A DNA stretch of 64,000 nt from Chloroflexus aggregans DSM 9485. Its GTDB lineage: Bacteria; Chloroflexota; Chloroflexia; Chloroflexales; Chloroflexaceae. The notes beneath the pieces were generated by a model that worked only from the letters and a program-made list of their open reading frames with translations, was not told the origin of the DNA and did no database searches. This document shows positions 27,051 through 36,752 of the stretch, piece by piece (positions within the stretch are counted from its first letter, which is position 1; the number at the start of each line of letters is the position of its first letter). The stretch spans positions 620,001 through 684,000 of the forward strand of contig NC_011831.1 in assembly GCF_000021945.1 (NCBI RefSeq). The letters run 5' to 3'. The position numbers and the translations under genes were made by a program.

Positions 27051-27791
27051 ATGCAACAACCAAAATATCGCCGGATCTTAATTAAATTGAGTGGTGAGCA
27101 AATCAAGGGGACTGATGGCGAGGTCGTCAGTTACGACATGCTCGATTTTCTCGCCCAAGAGATCGGTCGTGTTCATCGGCACGGGGTAGAGATCGCGATT
27201 GTCGTTGGGGGTGGGAATATCTGGCGCGGTCACCGGGCCATTGAACGTGGTATGGATGCAGCGCAGTCGCATTACATGGGCATGCTGGCCACCATTATTA
27301 ATGCGCTCGCCATGCAAGATGCACTCGAACGGCACGGCCTCGACACACGCGCCATGACGGCCATCAAGATGGATGAAGTGGCCGAGCCGTACATCCGACG
27401 CCGCGCAACGCATCATCTCGAAAAAGGGCGCGTCATCATTCTCGCCGCCGGTACCGGCAATCCCTACTTCACCACCGACTCGGCAGCCGCACTACGCGCT
27501 GCTGAAATTCACGCCGAAGTGATTTTGATGGCAAAAAATGGCGTCGATGGTGTCTACGACGATGACCCACGCCGTAATCCGGCAGCAACGCGCTTCGATC
27601 ATATCCACTATCTTGAAGCGATTAATCGCGGTCTGACCGTGATGGATAGCACAGCGCTAACGTTCTGCATGGATAATAATCTACCAATTATCGTCTTTAA
27701 TGCGCTCGAACCGGGGACAATCGAACGGATTGTTATGGGTGAACATGTTGGGACACTTGTGAGCAATCAGCGAGGAGACGCACGATGCTGA
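27051..27791 (+). CDS. pyrH: UMP kinase
   Basis: UMP kinase phosphorylates UMP to UDP in pyrimidine synthesis. The 246-residue product has the amino-acid-kinase fold with [14 protein letters not shown] at the start, [13 protein letters not shown] near residue 48, [19 protein letters not shown] in the middle and [16 protein letters not shown] start at ATG 27051, since ATG 27009 is in the loop of a hairpin and would add residues no homologue needs. The 3' end overlaps frr by seven bases. Confidence 0.96.
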   Translation: MQQPKYRRILIKLSGEQIKGTDGEVVSYDMLDFLAQEIGRVHRHGVEIAIVVGGGNIWRGHRAIERGMDAAQSHYMGMLATIINALAMQDALERHGLDTRAMTAIKMDEVAEPYIRRRATHHLEKGRVIILAAGTGNPYFTTDSAAALRAAEIHAEVILMAKNGVDGVYDDDPRRNPAATRFDHIHYLEAINRGLTVMDSTALTFCMDNNLPIIVFNALEPGTIERIVMGEHVGTLVSNQRGDARC

Positions 27792-28342
27792 ACGATGTCA
27801 TTAACGAATATGAGGCGCATCTGAAGAAGGCGACCGAAGCGCTCCGTCATCATCTGGCGTCGATCCGGACCGGACGCGCCTCGGCGGCGTTGGTCGAACA
27901 TCTGCATGTAGAAGCCTATGGAACGAACATGCCGCTGAACCAATTGGCGAACATTAGTGTGCCCGAACCCCGCATGATCATCATCCAACCCTACGATACC
28001 GGTATGATTAAGGCAATCGAAAAGGCGATTCAGCAATCGGATCTCGGCCTTAACCCTAGCAACGATGGTCGGATCATTCGTCTACCGGTACCGCCACTGA
28101 CCGAGGAGCGTCGTCGTGAGTTGGTAAAAATGGTGCGACACCGGGTAGAAGAGGTGAAAGTATCGGTGCGTAATCAGCGCCGTGATGCGATTGATGATCT
28201 GAAAAAATTGGAAGCAGACAAACTGATCAGTGAAGACGAGTTACATCGTGGTCAAGAACGGATTCAGCAACTGACCGACCGCTGCAACCGTGAACTCGAT
28301 CAAATCGGTGCAGAAAAAGAAGCGGAAGTGATGGCGATATAA
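27785..28342 (+). CDS. frr: Ribosome recycling factor
   Basis: RRF splits the ribosome after termination together with EF-G. The 185-residue product is full length, with [21 protein letters not shown] near residue 27, [23 protein letters not shown], and [21 protein letters not shown] followed by RNQRRDA. ATG 27785 lies within the end of pyrH and has GAGGAG upstream, so translation is probably coupled. Confidence 0.97.
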   Translation: MLNDVINEYEAHLKKATEALRHHLASIRTGRASAALVEHLHVEAYGTNMPLNQLANISVPEPRMIIIQPYDTGMIKAIEKAIQQSDLGLNPSNDGRIIRLPVPPLTEERRRELVKMVRHRVEEVKVSVRNQRRDAIDDLKKLEADKLISEDELHRGQERIQQLTDRCNRELDQIGAEKEAEVMAI

Positions 28343-28367
28343 CGCTGTCGCTGAGAGGCGCTATCGT

Positions 28368-29093
28368 ATGAGTCAGGATGGTGTACCGTCCGGCACAAAG
28401 ATTCCGCAACACATCGCGGTGATAATGGATGGTAACGGACGCTGGGCCCAACAACGGGGCTTACCACGACTGGCCGGTCATCGTGCTGGGACCGAGAATA
28501 TTCGTCCAATCGTCACGGAATGCGCACGGCTCGGAGTGCGTGTATTAACCTTGTACGCCTTTTCAACCGAGAACTGGAACCGGCCATCGGTGGAAGTACA
28601 GGGGTTAATGCAGATTCTAAGCGAATTTATCGACCGCGAAATCCGGAATCTGCATGCCCAGAATGTGCATCTGCGACACCTTGGCCGGCTCGACGGTCTC
28701 AGCCCCCATTTGCGCGAAAAGGTAAAATACGCGATTGATCTGACCCGTAACAATACTGGGCTGATTTTGGCGATTGCCTTCAACTACGGCGGAAGAGCCG
28801 ATATTGTCGATGCAGTGCGTGCCATTGTCGCCAGTGGTATTCCCGCCGATCAAATTACCGACGAGGTGATAAGTGCGCACCTGTCAACCCATGGCCTACC
28901 CGACCCGGATATGATCATCCGTACCAGTGGCGAGCGGCGCCTCTCGAATTTCTTAATCTGGCAGTCGGCTTACAGCGAATACTGGTTTACGCCGGTGTTC
29001 TGGCCCGATTTTCGGCCCGAACATCTGCATCAGGCAATTCTTGACTATGGACGGCGCGAACGCCGCTTCGGCGGGCTCCCCGAGTCGAGCTAA
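28368..29093 (+). CDS. uppS: Isoprenyl transferase (undecaprenyl diphosphate synthase type)
   Basis: A 241-residue cis-prenyltransferase that builds the lipid carrier for cell-wall and surface-sugar synthesis. The substrate-binding motif HIAVIMDGNGRWA (about residues 16-28) and RLAGHRAG are present, along with LTLYAFSTENWNRP near residue 61, and the C-terminal RTSGERRLSNFLIWQSAYSE holding the second pyrophosphate site. It starts 25 bases after frr, and cdsA begins inside its 3' end. Confidence 0.95.
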   Translation: MSQDGVPSGTKIPQHIAVIMDGNGRWAQQRGLPRLAGHRAGTENIRPIVTECARLGVRVLTLYAFSTENWNRPSVEVQGLMQILSEFIDREIRNLHAQNVHLRHLGRLDGLSPHLREKVKYAIDLTRNNTGLILAIAFNYGGRADIVDAVRAIVASGIPADQITDEVISAHLSTHGLPDPDMIIRTSGERRLSNFLIWQSAYSEYWFTPVFWPDFRPEHLHQAILDYGRRERRFGGLPESS

Positions 29094-29937
29094 TACGTTG
29101 GCGACACGGATCGCCAGTGTTGTGGTGTTACTCCCACTGATTATCGCCGCCGTGTGGTGGCCGCCAACGACTGCCTTACTGGCCGGTCTCGCAATCGCAC
29201 TGGCGATCGGTGAGTTGTTTGCCATCTTTCGCCACGGTGGCTATGCGCCACGCACGGTGGAAGGGATTACCATCGGGTTAGCGATCTGTGCGGCAACCTT
29301 TTTTCAGCCTTTGACCACCATTGATCTGATGTTGGTGGTGATTTTTGGCTCAATCATCGGGGCCCTGATCGTTGAGATTGCGCGTCATGAGCGCCAAACT
29401 AGTTTGCTTAGTTGGGCATTGACTTTTGCCGGTGCGTACTACGTCGGTGGTTTGCTGAGTAGTTATTTGTTATTACGTCAACTTGACATGCCTCTCCAGA
29501 ACGGTTGGTTGGCATTTGCCGGTATCCCCCCCGGTGCAGCTTGGGTCTTTTTTACCTTAGCGATTACGTGGTTGCAAGATACCGGTGCTTTTTTTGTCGG
29601 TCGCAAGTTGGGTCGTACCAAGATGGCACCTATCCTTAGTCCCAAAAAGAGCTGGGAAGGTTTTTTTGGTGGTATGGCAGCGGCGATCGCGACCGCCTTG
29701 TTCTGTGTGCCACTACTCGGCCTGCCAATTACGCTCTGGCAAGCAGCGATCCTCGGTGTCGTTGCCGGTATCTTTGGGCCGCTTGGAGATCTTGCCGAGT
29801 CGTTGATCAAACGACAAGTTGGGGTGAAGGATTCAGGCTTTATTATCCCCGGTCATGGTGGTATTCTTGATCGGATTGATAGTATCTTGTTTACCGGACC
29901 GGTGGTTTATTATTTCATCGTACTCTTTACCCGTTGA
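29047..29937 (+). CDS. cdsA: Phosphatidate cytidylyltransferase (CDP-diglyceride synthase)
   Basis: CdsA makes CDP-diacylglycerol, the precursor of acidic phospholipids, in the membrane. The 296-residue product has about eight helices and the C-terminal signature spread over SLIKRQVGVKDSGFIIPGHG and ILDRIDSILF, with ILSPKKSWEGFFGG before it. ATG 29047 overlaps uppS by 47 bases. A TTG six bases earlier and later starts near 29098 are also possible, so the N-terminus is unsure. In many genomes dxr and rseP follow directly; here unrelated genes do. Confidence 0.93.
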   Translation: MDGANAASAGSPSRANTLATRIASVVVLLPLIIAAVWWPPTTALLAGLAIALAIGELFAIFRHGGYAPRTVEGITIGLAICAATFFQPLTTIDLMLVVIFGSIIGALIVEIARHERQTSLLSWALTFAGAYYVGGLLSSYLLLRQLDMPLQNGWLAFAGIPPGAAWVFFTLAITWLQDTGAFFVGRKLGRTKMAPILSPKKSWEGFFGGMAAAIATALFCVPLLGLPITLWQAAILGVVAGIFGPLGDLAESLIKRQVGVKDSGFIIPGHGGILDRIDSILFTGPVVYYFIVLFTR

Positions 29938-29979
29938 GATACAACGCCGATTCGTTGGTGTAGAACAAGGCAAAATCCA

Positions 29980-30942
29980 ATGATTACAGCGGTACTAACT
30001 CAACAACAATGGAAACCCGACGTAGCCTTAGCCGGCTTCGAGATGCGCCAACTCGATGTAGCCGGTGGTCGTGCCGTCCTGGTGCGCCGACCGCATCCGA
30101 ATGCAGCAGCGCGGGCGGTGTTGTATGTGCATGGCTACTCCGATTACTTTTTTCAAACGCACCTTGCCGAAGTGTTTCAGGCTCACGGCTACGCCTTCTA
30201 CGCCATTGATCTGCCGGGCCACGGCCGCGCGATGCAGCCTCACCAAATCCCCTGTTTCTACCGCGATATTACCGAGTTCTATCCGTTCATCGATGCGGCG
30301 ATTGAGATCATCGATGCAGAACAACACCGGCCATGGCTCATGTTGCACGGCCATTCGGCAGGGGGGTTGATTGCGGCGATGTATGCCGGAGAAGGGCAAC
30401 ACCGTGATCGGCTTGGCGCGTTGGTGTTGAACAGTCCGTTTTTCGATTTCTTTATCGATCCACTCACACGAGCATCAATCCCACTGGTGATGCTGCTTGG
30501 GCGTTGGCAACCCTCTCGAATCGTCGGTAAGCTCTCATCGGTATACGGCGAGACGATTTATCGGGGGGCACGTGGTGAATGGGATTTTGACCAGCGTTGG
30601 AAGCCGATCAACGGTATTCCGATGCGAGCCGGTACGGCACGAGCGATTTTGCTGGCCCAACGCCGATTACGACGCGGCCTTGGTATTCGCTGTCCGATTT
30701 TGATTGCCCACTCGGCACGCTCGGCATGGCCTATTCCCGGTAGTGCTGAGATTACCAAAGCCGATATTGTGCTTGACGTTGCGCATATGCGCCGTGATGG
30801 CCCACGGCTCGGTGATGATGTGACGATGATCGCGATTGAGGGCGGTTTGCACGATCTCGCGTTATCAACGGCGCCGGTGCGTGAACGCTACTTTGCCGAG
30901 ATGATGGAGTGGTTGGATGAGGTAGTGCGTCAGAAACAATAG
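29980..30942 (+). CDS. Alpha/beta hydrolase (serine aminopeptidase S33 / lysophospholipase-like)
   Basis: A 320-residue alpha/beta hydrolase. The nucleophile elbow is GHSAGG (about residues 124-129), the oxyanion region is YVHGYSDYFFQ, and IDLPGHGRAM matches the monoglyceride lipase/lysophospholipase-like group. The catalytic histidine is probably in IEGGLHDLALS near the C-terminus. There is no signal peptide, so it acts in the cytoplasm. It begins 42 bases after cdsA and ends five bases before the rhamnosidase-like gene. Substrate unknown; a lipid ester is plausible. Confidence 0.85.
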   Translation: MITAVLTQQQWKPDVALAGFEMRQLDVAGGRAVLVRRPHPNAAARAVLYVHGYSDYFFQTHLAEVFQAHGYAFYAIDLPGHGRAMQPHQIPCFYRDITEFYPFIDAAIEIIDAEQHRPWLMLHGHSAGGLIAAMYAGEGQHRDRLGALVLNSPFFDFFIDPLTRASIPLVMLLGRWQPSRIVGKLSSVYGETIYRGARGEWDFDQRWKPINGIPMRAGTARAILLAQRRLRRGLGIRCPILIAHSARSAWPIPGSAEITKADIVLDVAHMRRDGPRLGDDVTMIAIEGGLHDLALSTAPVRERYFAEMMEWLDEVVRQKQ

Positions 30943-30947
30943 AGTCA

Positions 30948-33758
30948 ATGCAGCGATCGTTCATCACCTTCTGGCTTATTACGGCTTTACTTTGCCTCTT
31001 CTGGCCAAAACCGACTCAAGCATCCGATCTCTGTTTTTGCGTTGCTACTCCGATCTGGTGGCATAGCTCTACACCGGCAGCCCATGAAGTTGCGCTCTTC
31101 CGCCTTGTCATCGAGCGCGATACACTCGCCCCGAACGCAATCCTCTCTATCTTCGCCGATACACGTTACGAAGTCTACCTCAACGGCAAGTTCGTTGGGC
31201 GTGGTCCGGCACGATTCTCGCGTCAACATCGTGAATACGATCAACTCTCGCTTGGCGATCTCACACCGGGCAGGCACGTGTTGATCGTCCGTGTCCAATG
31301 GGCGCCCAATTTTCGGCGGAGCGAATCGGAGCGCCCGTTTTTATGGGCGCTTCTCCAGAGTGAGGGTCAAACGCTCGCCACCAGTGGTCCGCATTGGCAA
31401 ACCCAACCGCTCCTCGCCTACCGTAGTGATGCGGCTCCTGTTCATCGCTGGGGGCTAATTGGGCCGACCGAAATCGTTGATTTGCGTTTGTTACCACCCG
31501 ATTGGTCACTTATGGGAACAGAGTCCCCATGGCAACCGGCAGTTGCCGTCGAGGTGACGCCGGCTCGGTTTACCGCCCGCTCGATACCCTTAACGGTTGA
31601 AGTTGATATACCGATTCAGCGTATTAGCACCGGTTGGCTGGGGGAAGACTTCGTCCCGATTGAGTTATTGAGTAGCGAAGATCAGACGCTCGTCCAGCTT
31701 CAAATAAAGCACCAGACAATGCTTACACTGGTAAGTTTACAAGACGAACTTACCACAAATATAACGATAAACGGAAATCAACTCATCTGGCAACCCGCAT
31801 CCGAACGACCACCGGGCATTGTTACTGCTTCGTATCCGGCAACTGTTGGGACGCATACGCTGCGCGTCACCGGACTCAGTGAGCGACCAGAAGGCTGGAC
31901 GATATTCATCTCGCGAGACGGGTTAGCAAGCATACCGACATTGAACGCTACAGCCCACGCCGGACGGCGAGTATTGCTGGCGCCACCACATCCCGATCCA
32001 CAAGCAGTCACTGTATCCGAGACACCCTCACCGACCCTATCCTTCCAACCACCGGCCAGTTATGCCGTTCTTGACTTGGGGCGAACCGTGCATGGCAGGT
32101 TATACGCAGAGGTAGCAGGACCGGACGGGGCCACGGTTGACATTGGTTGGGATGAACGATTATGGCAACAAACTATTCCACTCCCATTTCCCGGCGAGTT
32201 ACACCCAGAATGGAACCAGGTCGATTCGTGGCGGCTTGATGGGCGCGAACAGCGTCTAACCACTATCGATACTCGAGCCGGGCGGTACATCGTCATTGCG
32301 GTCTGGAGTAATGAACCGGTGGAGATACGCAATATCCAGGTGCGTGAGGAACGGTATCCGGTTACTCAAATTGGGTCATTTGCGAGTGACGATCCGTTGT
32401 TAAATCGGATTTGGCAGGTCGGCGTCGATAGCTTACTGCCAAATATGACAGATGCCTACACCGATACGCCCTGGCGTGAACGAGGGCAATGGTGGGGCGA
32501 CGCATTTGTATCCTATCACATCAATCAAGTTGCCTTCGGCGACCAATTATTGCTCCGGCGCGGGGTGCGGCAGCTTGCCGATGCGTTTACCGCCGAAGGA
32601 GCGCCGGCAGCGATGGCCCCACACGATGGTGGACGAATGCTCGATTATGGGATGCTTTGGGTCCAAGCGATTGCTGAAGATTTGCAGCGAACCGATGATC
32701 CGGCCTTGGCGCGTGAGTTGTGGCCGACCATCATTCGTTTTCTCAACCACCTTGCAACGTACCGCCGTAACGATACTGGCCTGCTCGACCTGCCGGCAGG
32801 GCATTGGTCACAAACGACTTATCTCGACAGCAGTGTGACCGTTGCGCGCTATGGCCAGTCCACACCGGTGAATGCAATGTATTACGGCACCCTGCGCGCC
32901 GCAGCCGCGATCGCTATTGCGCTTGGCGAGACAGAAGCGGCAAACGATTGGGAAAGCGAAGCGGCATTGCTGCGCAATCGAATCAACCAGTACCTCTATG
33001 ACCAACCAAGACGTCGCTACATTACCACGATCATCAATAGCCAACCGATAGCAGCCGACCCATATGCGCAGGCCTTCGCGCTCGCGTATGATCTCGTGCC
33101 GCCTACCGAAATCTCGGCGGTGGCCGATGCTTTATTGAGCCTGATCTCGCGCGATCTCACCCATCCCAATCTCCAGCTCTACGGGATGTTTTGGGCGTTA
33201 GAAGGATTGCGCCGGGCTGGCCGGATCAACGAAGCAATTCAATTGATCAAAGAGTTCTACGGCTGGCAATTGGCACAGGGAGCCACTACGTGGTGGGAAC
33301 ATCTGAACAGCGATCGGTTTTGGTACGCGAGCCGTTCGCATAGCTGGAGTGGCGCGCCGACGTGGTTTCTGACCACCGCTATTGTGGGAGCGCGCCAAAC
33401 CGGTCCAACGACATGGGAGGTTATCCCGGCTTGGGAGAGTATGAATCATGCAACGGGAATAATACCCTTGCTAACCGGCTCGCTCACTGTAACATGGGAA
33501 AAGACCGATTGTAGCTCCAGCAGGGTGAGAATTCAGGCGTCTGAAGGGACACAAGGAGCATTGCTGCTTCCGCCACCAACCGATTCAACGGTGATCACCC
33601 ACAACGGGGAAGAAGTATGGTCACCAAATTATCACAACGCTGCTATTAGCCAGATGGTAGACAGACGTATTCGGATACCGCTCGGCGGTGGGCAAGCGCA
33701 CATCATCGAACGACAGCAGGCGTGTTTTATGATCTGGATACCTACGGTTCAGCACTGA
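30948..33758 (+). CDS. Secreted alpha-L-rhamnosidase-like glycosidase (GH78-type)
   Basis: A 936-residue exported protein with a signal peptide (FITFWLITALLCLFWPKPTQA). Residues about 40-450 are beta-rich accessory domains, including YEVYLNGKFVGRGPARFSR, a typical GH78 N-terminal domain motif. From about 470 comes a six-hairpin (alpha/alpha)6 domain with TDTPWRERGQWWGDAFVSY, matching the GH78 catalytic region (usual form DCPQREERGWTGD) with the general acid region intact. It ends in a small beta domain. Rhamnose removal from plant or bacterial polymers is the family activity. It lies 19 bases before another glycosidase gene and points to use or trimming of extracellular polysaccharide. Confidence 0.82.
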   Translation: MQRSFITFWLITALLCLFWPKPTQASDLCFCVATPIWWHSSTPAAHEVALFRLVIERDTLAPNAILSIFADTRYEVYLNGKFVGRGPARFSRQHREYDQLSLGDLTPGRHVLIVRVQWAPNFRRSESERPFLWALLQSEGQTLATSGPHWQTQPLLAYRSDAAPVHRWGLIGPTEIVDLRLLPPDWSLMGTESPWQPAVAVEVTPARFTARSIPLTVEVDIPIQRISTGWLGEDFVPIELLSSEDQTLVQLQIKHQTMLTLVSLQDELTTNITINGNQLIWQPASERPPGIVTASYPATVGTHTLRVTGLSERPEGWTIFISRDGLASIPTLNATAHAGRRVLLAPPHPDPQAVTVSETPSPTLSFQPPASYAVLDLGRTVHGRLYAEVAGPDGATVDIGWDERLWQQTIPLPFPGELHPEWNQVDSWRLDGREQRLTTIDTRAGRYIVIAVWSNEPVEIRNIQVREERYPVTQIGSFASDDPLLNRIWQVGVDSLLPNMTDAYTDTPWRERGQWWGDAFVSYHINQVAFGDQLLLRRGVRQLADAFTAEGAPAAMAPHDGGRMLDYGMLWVQAIAEDLQRTDDPALARELWPTIIRFLNHLATYRRNDTGLLDLPAGHWSQTTYLDSSVTVARYGQSTPVNAMYYGTLRAAAAIAIALGETEAANDWESEAALLRNRINQYLYDQPRRRYITTIINSQPIAADPYAQAFALAYDLVPPTEISAVADALLSLISRDLTHPNLQLYGMFWALEGLRRAGRINEAIQLIKEFYGWQLAQGATTWWEHLNSDRFWYASRSHSWSGAPTWFLTTAIVGARQTGPTTWEVIPAWESMNHATGIIPLLTGSLTVTWEKTDCSSSRVRIQASEGTQGALLLPPPTDSTVITHNGEEVWSPNYHNAAISQMVDRRIRIPLGGGQAHIIERQQACFMIWIPTVQH

Positions 33759-33777
33759 TCTTTGGGAGAAAACCATC

Positions 33778-35223
33778 ATGCATCATCTCATCCTAGCCCT
33801 CCTCGCCATTGTATTGCTTGCGACTGCATTACCAACAGCGGCACAGACACCGGCCATTACCACAACCCTCTATGTACCGATCGTTGCTTCGCATGCGATT
33901 CGACCGCTCGGGTTTGAGACAAATACAGGTTGGCTGTACAGTTCACAAGTTAAACCACGCGCCCAAGCTCTCAATGCGCACTGGGTACGACTCAACACGC
34001 TGAGTTGGCGGGAAGCGCAACCTACTCCAACCAGCCCGATCAATTGGAGTGCGCCTAGCTTTCAACGATTCGAGCAAGAAGTCTTGGCTGCCAATGAGCT
34101 AGGGCTGCAAGTAATGGCGATCATTGACGATCACCCATCGTGGGCGACCGGGAGCAGCCATATCTGCGCGGCCATTCTTGACGAATACCATGATGAATTT
34201 GCCATATTTGTACGAGAAGTTGTTGCAAAATACAGCCAAGCTCCATATTTAGTCCGTTACTGGGAACTAGGTAATGAACCAGATGTTGATCCTATTCTTG
34301 TTCCTACTAACTCTCAATTCGGCTGTTGGGGCAATATTGCCGATGAGTATTATGGTGGTGAGCGGTATGGTAGGATGCTAAAGGTTGTAATCCCAGCAAT
34401 TCGGGCTGCCGATCCGGGTGCAAAAGTTGTTTTCGGCGGTTTGTTACTAGCACGTCCTGAGAATCAGCCAACGAATACAGATGGCAAACCGTTCAATTTC
34501 TTAGAGGGTGCTCTACGCGCCGGTGCCGGCCCATATTTTGACATTTTAGCGTTTCATAGCTATCCGAGCTATATTGCCAATGTTCCGGGAGTCCCTAATG
34601 TTGATTTTGATCTCCATGAATATAGTCTCAACGGTGCTTGGAAAAATCGAGGAGGGACAACGATCGGCAAAATTCGCTTCCTCCGTGACGTGATGCAACG
34701 CTACGGCATTAACAAACCACTCTTTCTGAATGAGACCGGTTTACGATGTATGAATGAATATTTCGATTGTAATTCTATACTGCCCCAATTTGAACAGGCA
34801 AAAGCCAACCATCTGATCCGTACATCGATGCGGGCGATGGCTGAAGGGGTTGAAGCGTATATCTGGTATACCTTGCAAGGTCCCGGGTGGAGCTATACGA
34901 GCTTACTGAACGACAGTCAGCAGCCAAAGCCGGCCTACAATGCGATGCAATTCGCCATTCAACGTCTCAATGAAGTACGGATACCACCGCAAGCGTTTAA
35001 TGGTTATGGAAGTGGCCTGGAAGCCTATCGCTTCCAAGGGAACGGCTTTGTGCTTGATGTGATCTGGTCAACTGATGGGACACCGCGCCAGATTACGTTA
35101 CCGGCCACATCGGTTATTGCCGCTTATACGCGCGATGGCACACCGATTATTCCGACCATCAGCGGCTCAACAGCAATCTTTAATGTTGGGTTTGAAAACA
35201 TTTATCTGAAACGACAACCGTAA
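33778..35223 (+). CDS. Secreted clan GH-A glycosidase (GH39/GH5-like TIM barrel)
   Basis: A 481-residue exported protein. After a signal peptide ending near TAAQT comes the short TLYVPIVAS segment seen in many Chloroflexota secreted proteins. The TIM barrel shows the clan GH-A pair: acid/base Glu in WELGNEPDVD (about residue 165) and nucleophile Glu in LFLNETG (about 320). A C-terminal beta domain follows. Substrate class is not decided; GH39 (xylosidase/iduronidase) and GH5-like cellulase are both possible. The central part (about 34180-34800) is clearly more AT-rich than its surroundings and uses different codons, suggesting transfer or recombination. It pairs with the upstream GH78-type gene. 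Confidence 0.8.
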   Translation: MHHLILALLAIVLLATALPTAAQTPAITTTLYVPIVASHAIRPLGFETNTGWLYSSQVKPRAQALNAHWVRLNTLSWREAQPTPTSPINWSAPSFQRFEQEVLAANELGLQVMAIIDDHPSWATGSSHICAAILDEYHDEFAIFVREVVAKYSQAPYLVRYWELGNEPDVDPILVPTNSQFGCWGNIADEYYGGERYGRMLKVVIPAIRAADPGAKVVFGGLLLARPENQPTNTDGKPFNFLEGALRAGAGPYFDILAFHSYPSYIANVPGVPNVDFDLHEYSLNGAWKNRGGTTIGKIRFLRDVMQRYGINKPLFLNETGLRCMNEYFDCNSILPQFEQAKANHLIRTSMRAMAEGVEAYIWYTLQGPGWSYTSLLNDSQQPKPAYNAMQFAIQRLNEVRIPPQAFNGYGSGLEAYRFQGNGFVLDVIWSTDGTPRQITLPATSVIAAYTRDGTPIIPTISGSTAIFNVGFENIYLKRQP

Positions 35224-35251
35224 CTTACCGACGGATCAATATTTGAATCCC

Positions 35252-35280
35252 TTGACTTGACCGAGTCGATCCGGTACACT
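35252..35280 (+). promoter_or_regulatory. Strong predicted promoter of the rseP operon
   Basis: TTGACT (35252-35257), a 17-base spacer and TACACT (35275-35280), a near-consensus housekeeping promoter. It gives rseP and the following genes their own start, independent of the rpsB operon. Confidence 0.65.
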
Positions 35281-35355
35281 ATCTGTAGACACGAGCGGCG
35301 GCGGGCGGTTGGCTCGTCGCCGTTATTACTCTTACCGATCTGATCGGAGCATGGT

Positions 35356-36522
35356 ATGCTCGCTACAACCTTGAACTCGCTTTGGCAACAGCTTATCAGC
35401 GGGATTTTCGATCCACTGGTAACAATTCTGGTCTTTCTGATTATGCTCAGCCTGCTGGTGTTCGTCCACGAATTAGGGCACTTGTGGGTTGGCTTGCGTA
35501 TGGGGATCAAAGTCGAGGAGTTTGGGATTGGCTTTCCGCCGCGCGCATTGGTATTATTTGAACGAAACGGGATCAAATACACTCTCAACTGGCTACCGCT
35601 AGGCGGTTTTGTCCGCTTTGCCGGTATGGACGGTGAAAAAGATGCAGTGTACGGTAGTGGTAGTCTGGCCACAGCGCCACCGTGGCGTAAGATACCGGTG
35701 ATGCTGGCCGGTCCGCTGATGAATTTTATCTTAGCAGTGGTGATCTTTGCCGTCCTCTTCGCTACTACCGGCATTCCAACGCCGACCGGACGGATGGAGA
35801 TCGGTAACGTTTTTCCGAATACCCCGGCGGCGATGGCCGGCTTTCAGCCCGGCGATGAGTTGGTGTCGCTTGATGGTCAACCGGTTACGAGCGAGCAGGT
35901 CATCCGTGATGTCGCCCGCAAACGGTTAGGATCAACAATTGAAGCGGTGGTGGTGCGGAATGGGTCGGAACTGACGCTGAACGTTACCCCAGGGCCATGG
36001 ACAGCGCCCGACGGACGCGAGTTTAGTGCCGGGTTTGGGTTCAGTTACGGGCCACAAGTCGTGAATCAGCCGATTCATCCGCTGGCTGCAGTCGGTGCCG
36101 GGTTGATGCATAGTTTTGAACTGACCGGGCGGATGGTAATGATGCTGGCCGATCTACCGGCAGCGATTGCCGGACTGTTTAGCCCAACGCCACCACCTAC
36201 CGGTGAGCCGCTGGGTCCGGTCGGAATCGCCCGTGCGACCGGTGAAGTGATTCGCCAGCCCGACGGTTTCATCTCATTCTGGTCGCTCACGGCAGTGTTA
36301 AGCCTGAACCTGTTTATCCTCAATTTGCTACCTATCCCGGCGCTCGACGGTAGCCATATTATGTTCGCATTGATTGAATGGGTGCGAGGGAAGAAGCTAC
36401 CACCTGAAAAAGAAGCGCTGGTGCATACGTTTGGCTTTATGGCGTTGATGGGTCTGATGTTGCTCTTGACGGTAAACGACGTGATCAATGCCGTACAAGG
36501 CACACCGATCTTTGGACGCTGA
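35356..36522 (+). CDS. rseP: RIP metalloprotease RseP (site-2 protease, M50)
   Basis: A 388-residue intramembrane zinc protease that cuts membrane-bound anti-sigma factors and leftover signal peptides. The zinc motif HELGH is at residues 38-42 in the first helix. A PDZ domain (about 145-215) lies in the loop (VFPNTPAAMAGFQPGDELVS). The third ligand motif NLLPIPALDGSH is near residue 320, and two more helices close the protein. The stop overlaps the ATG of the Cas4-like gene (TGATG). In this genome rseP is separated from cdsA by three hydrolase genes. Confidence 0.95.
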   Translation: MLATTLNSLWQQLISGIFDPLVTILVFLIMLSLLVFVHELGHLWVGLRMGIKVEEFGIGFPPRALVLFERNGIKYTLNWLPLGGFVRFAGMDGEKDAVYGSGSLATAPPWRKIPVMLAGPLMNFILAVVIFAVLFATTGIPTPTGRMEIGNVFPNTPAAMAGFQPGDELVSLDGQPVTSEQVIRDVARKRLGSTIEAVVVRNGSELTLNVTPGPWTAPDGREFSAGFGFSYGPQVVNQPIHPLAAVGAGLMHSFELTGRMVMMLADLPAAIAGLFSPTPPPTGEPLGPVGIARATGEVIRQPDGFISFWSLTAVLSLNLFILNLLPIPALDGSHIMFALIEWVRGKKLPPEKEALVHTFGFMALMGLMLLLTVNDVINAVQGTPIFGR

Positions 36523-36752
36523 TGGAGATTATTCGGGCAAGTGAATTAGGCGAGTACTACTACTGCGCCCGTTCGTGGTGGTTACGTCGAGTTGTTGGTC
36601 GCGAACCCGAAGGTGCGGAACGACGCGCCTTCGGGACGATAAGCCATGTTCGTCACGGGCGATTAGTAGTATTCAGCCAGCGTCTGCTTTGGCTTGGCTT
36701 TGCGCTGCTGATCGGTGGGATTGGACTCGTGGTTTGGGCAGGCGCATGGTAG
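36522..36752 (+). CDS. Cas4/RecB-like nuclease, N-terminal part (split gene)
   Basis: A 76-residue frame that starts like Cas4 or Dna2-type nucleases: IIRASELGEYYYCARSWWLR, with C15 in the place of the first iron-sulfur ligand. It then runs into a membrane helix (LLWLGFALLIGGIGLVVWAG) and stops with TAG at 36750. The remaining nuclease parts lie in another frame starting at ATG 36746, seven bases overlapping. So one protein appears to be split, by a frameshift or into two coupled genes. On its own this piece has no catalytic residues. It overlaps the rseP stop by one base. No cas1 or cas2 is nearby. Confidence 0.7.
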   Translation: MEIIRASELGEYYYCARSWWLRRVVGREPEGAERRAFGTISHVRHGRLVVFSQRLLWLGFALLIGGIGLVVWAGAW

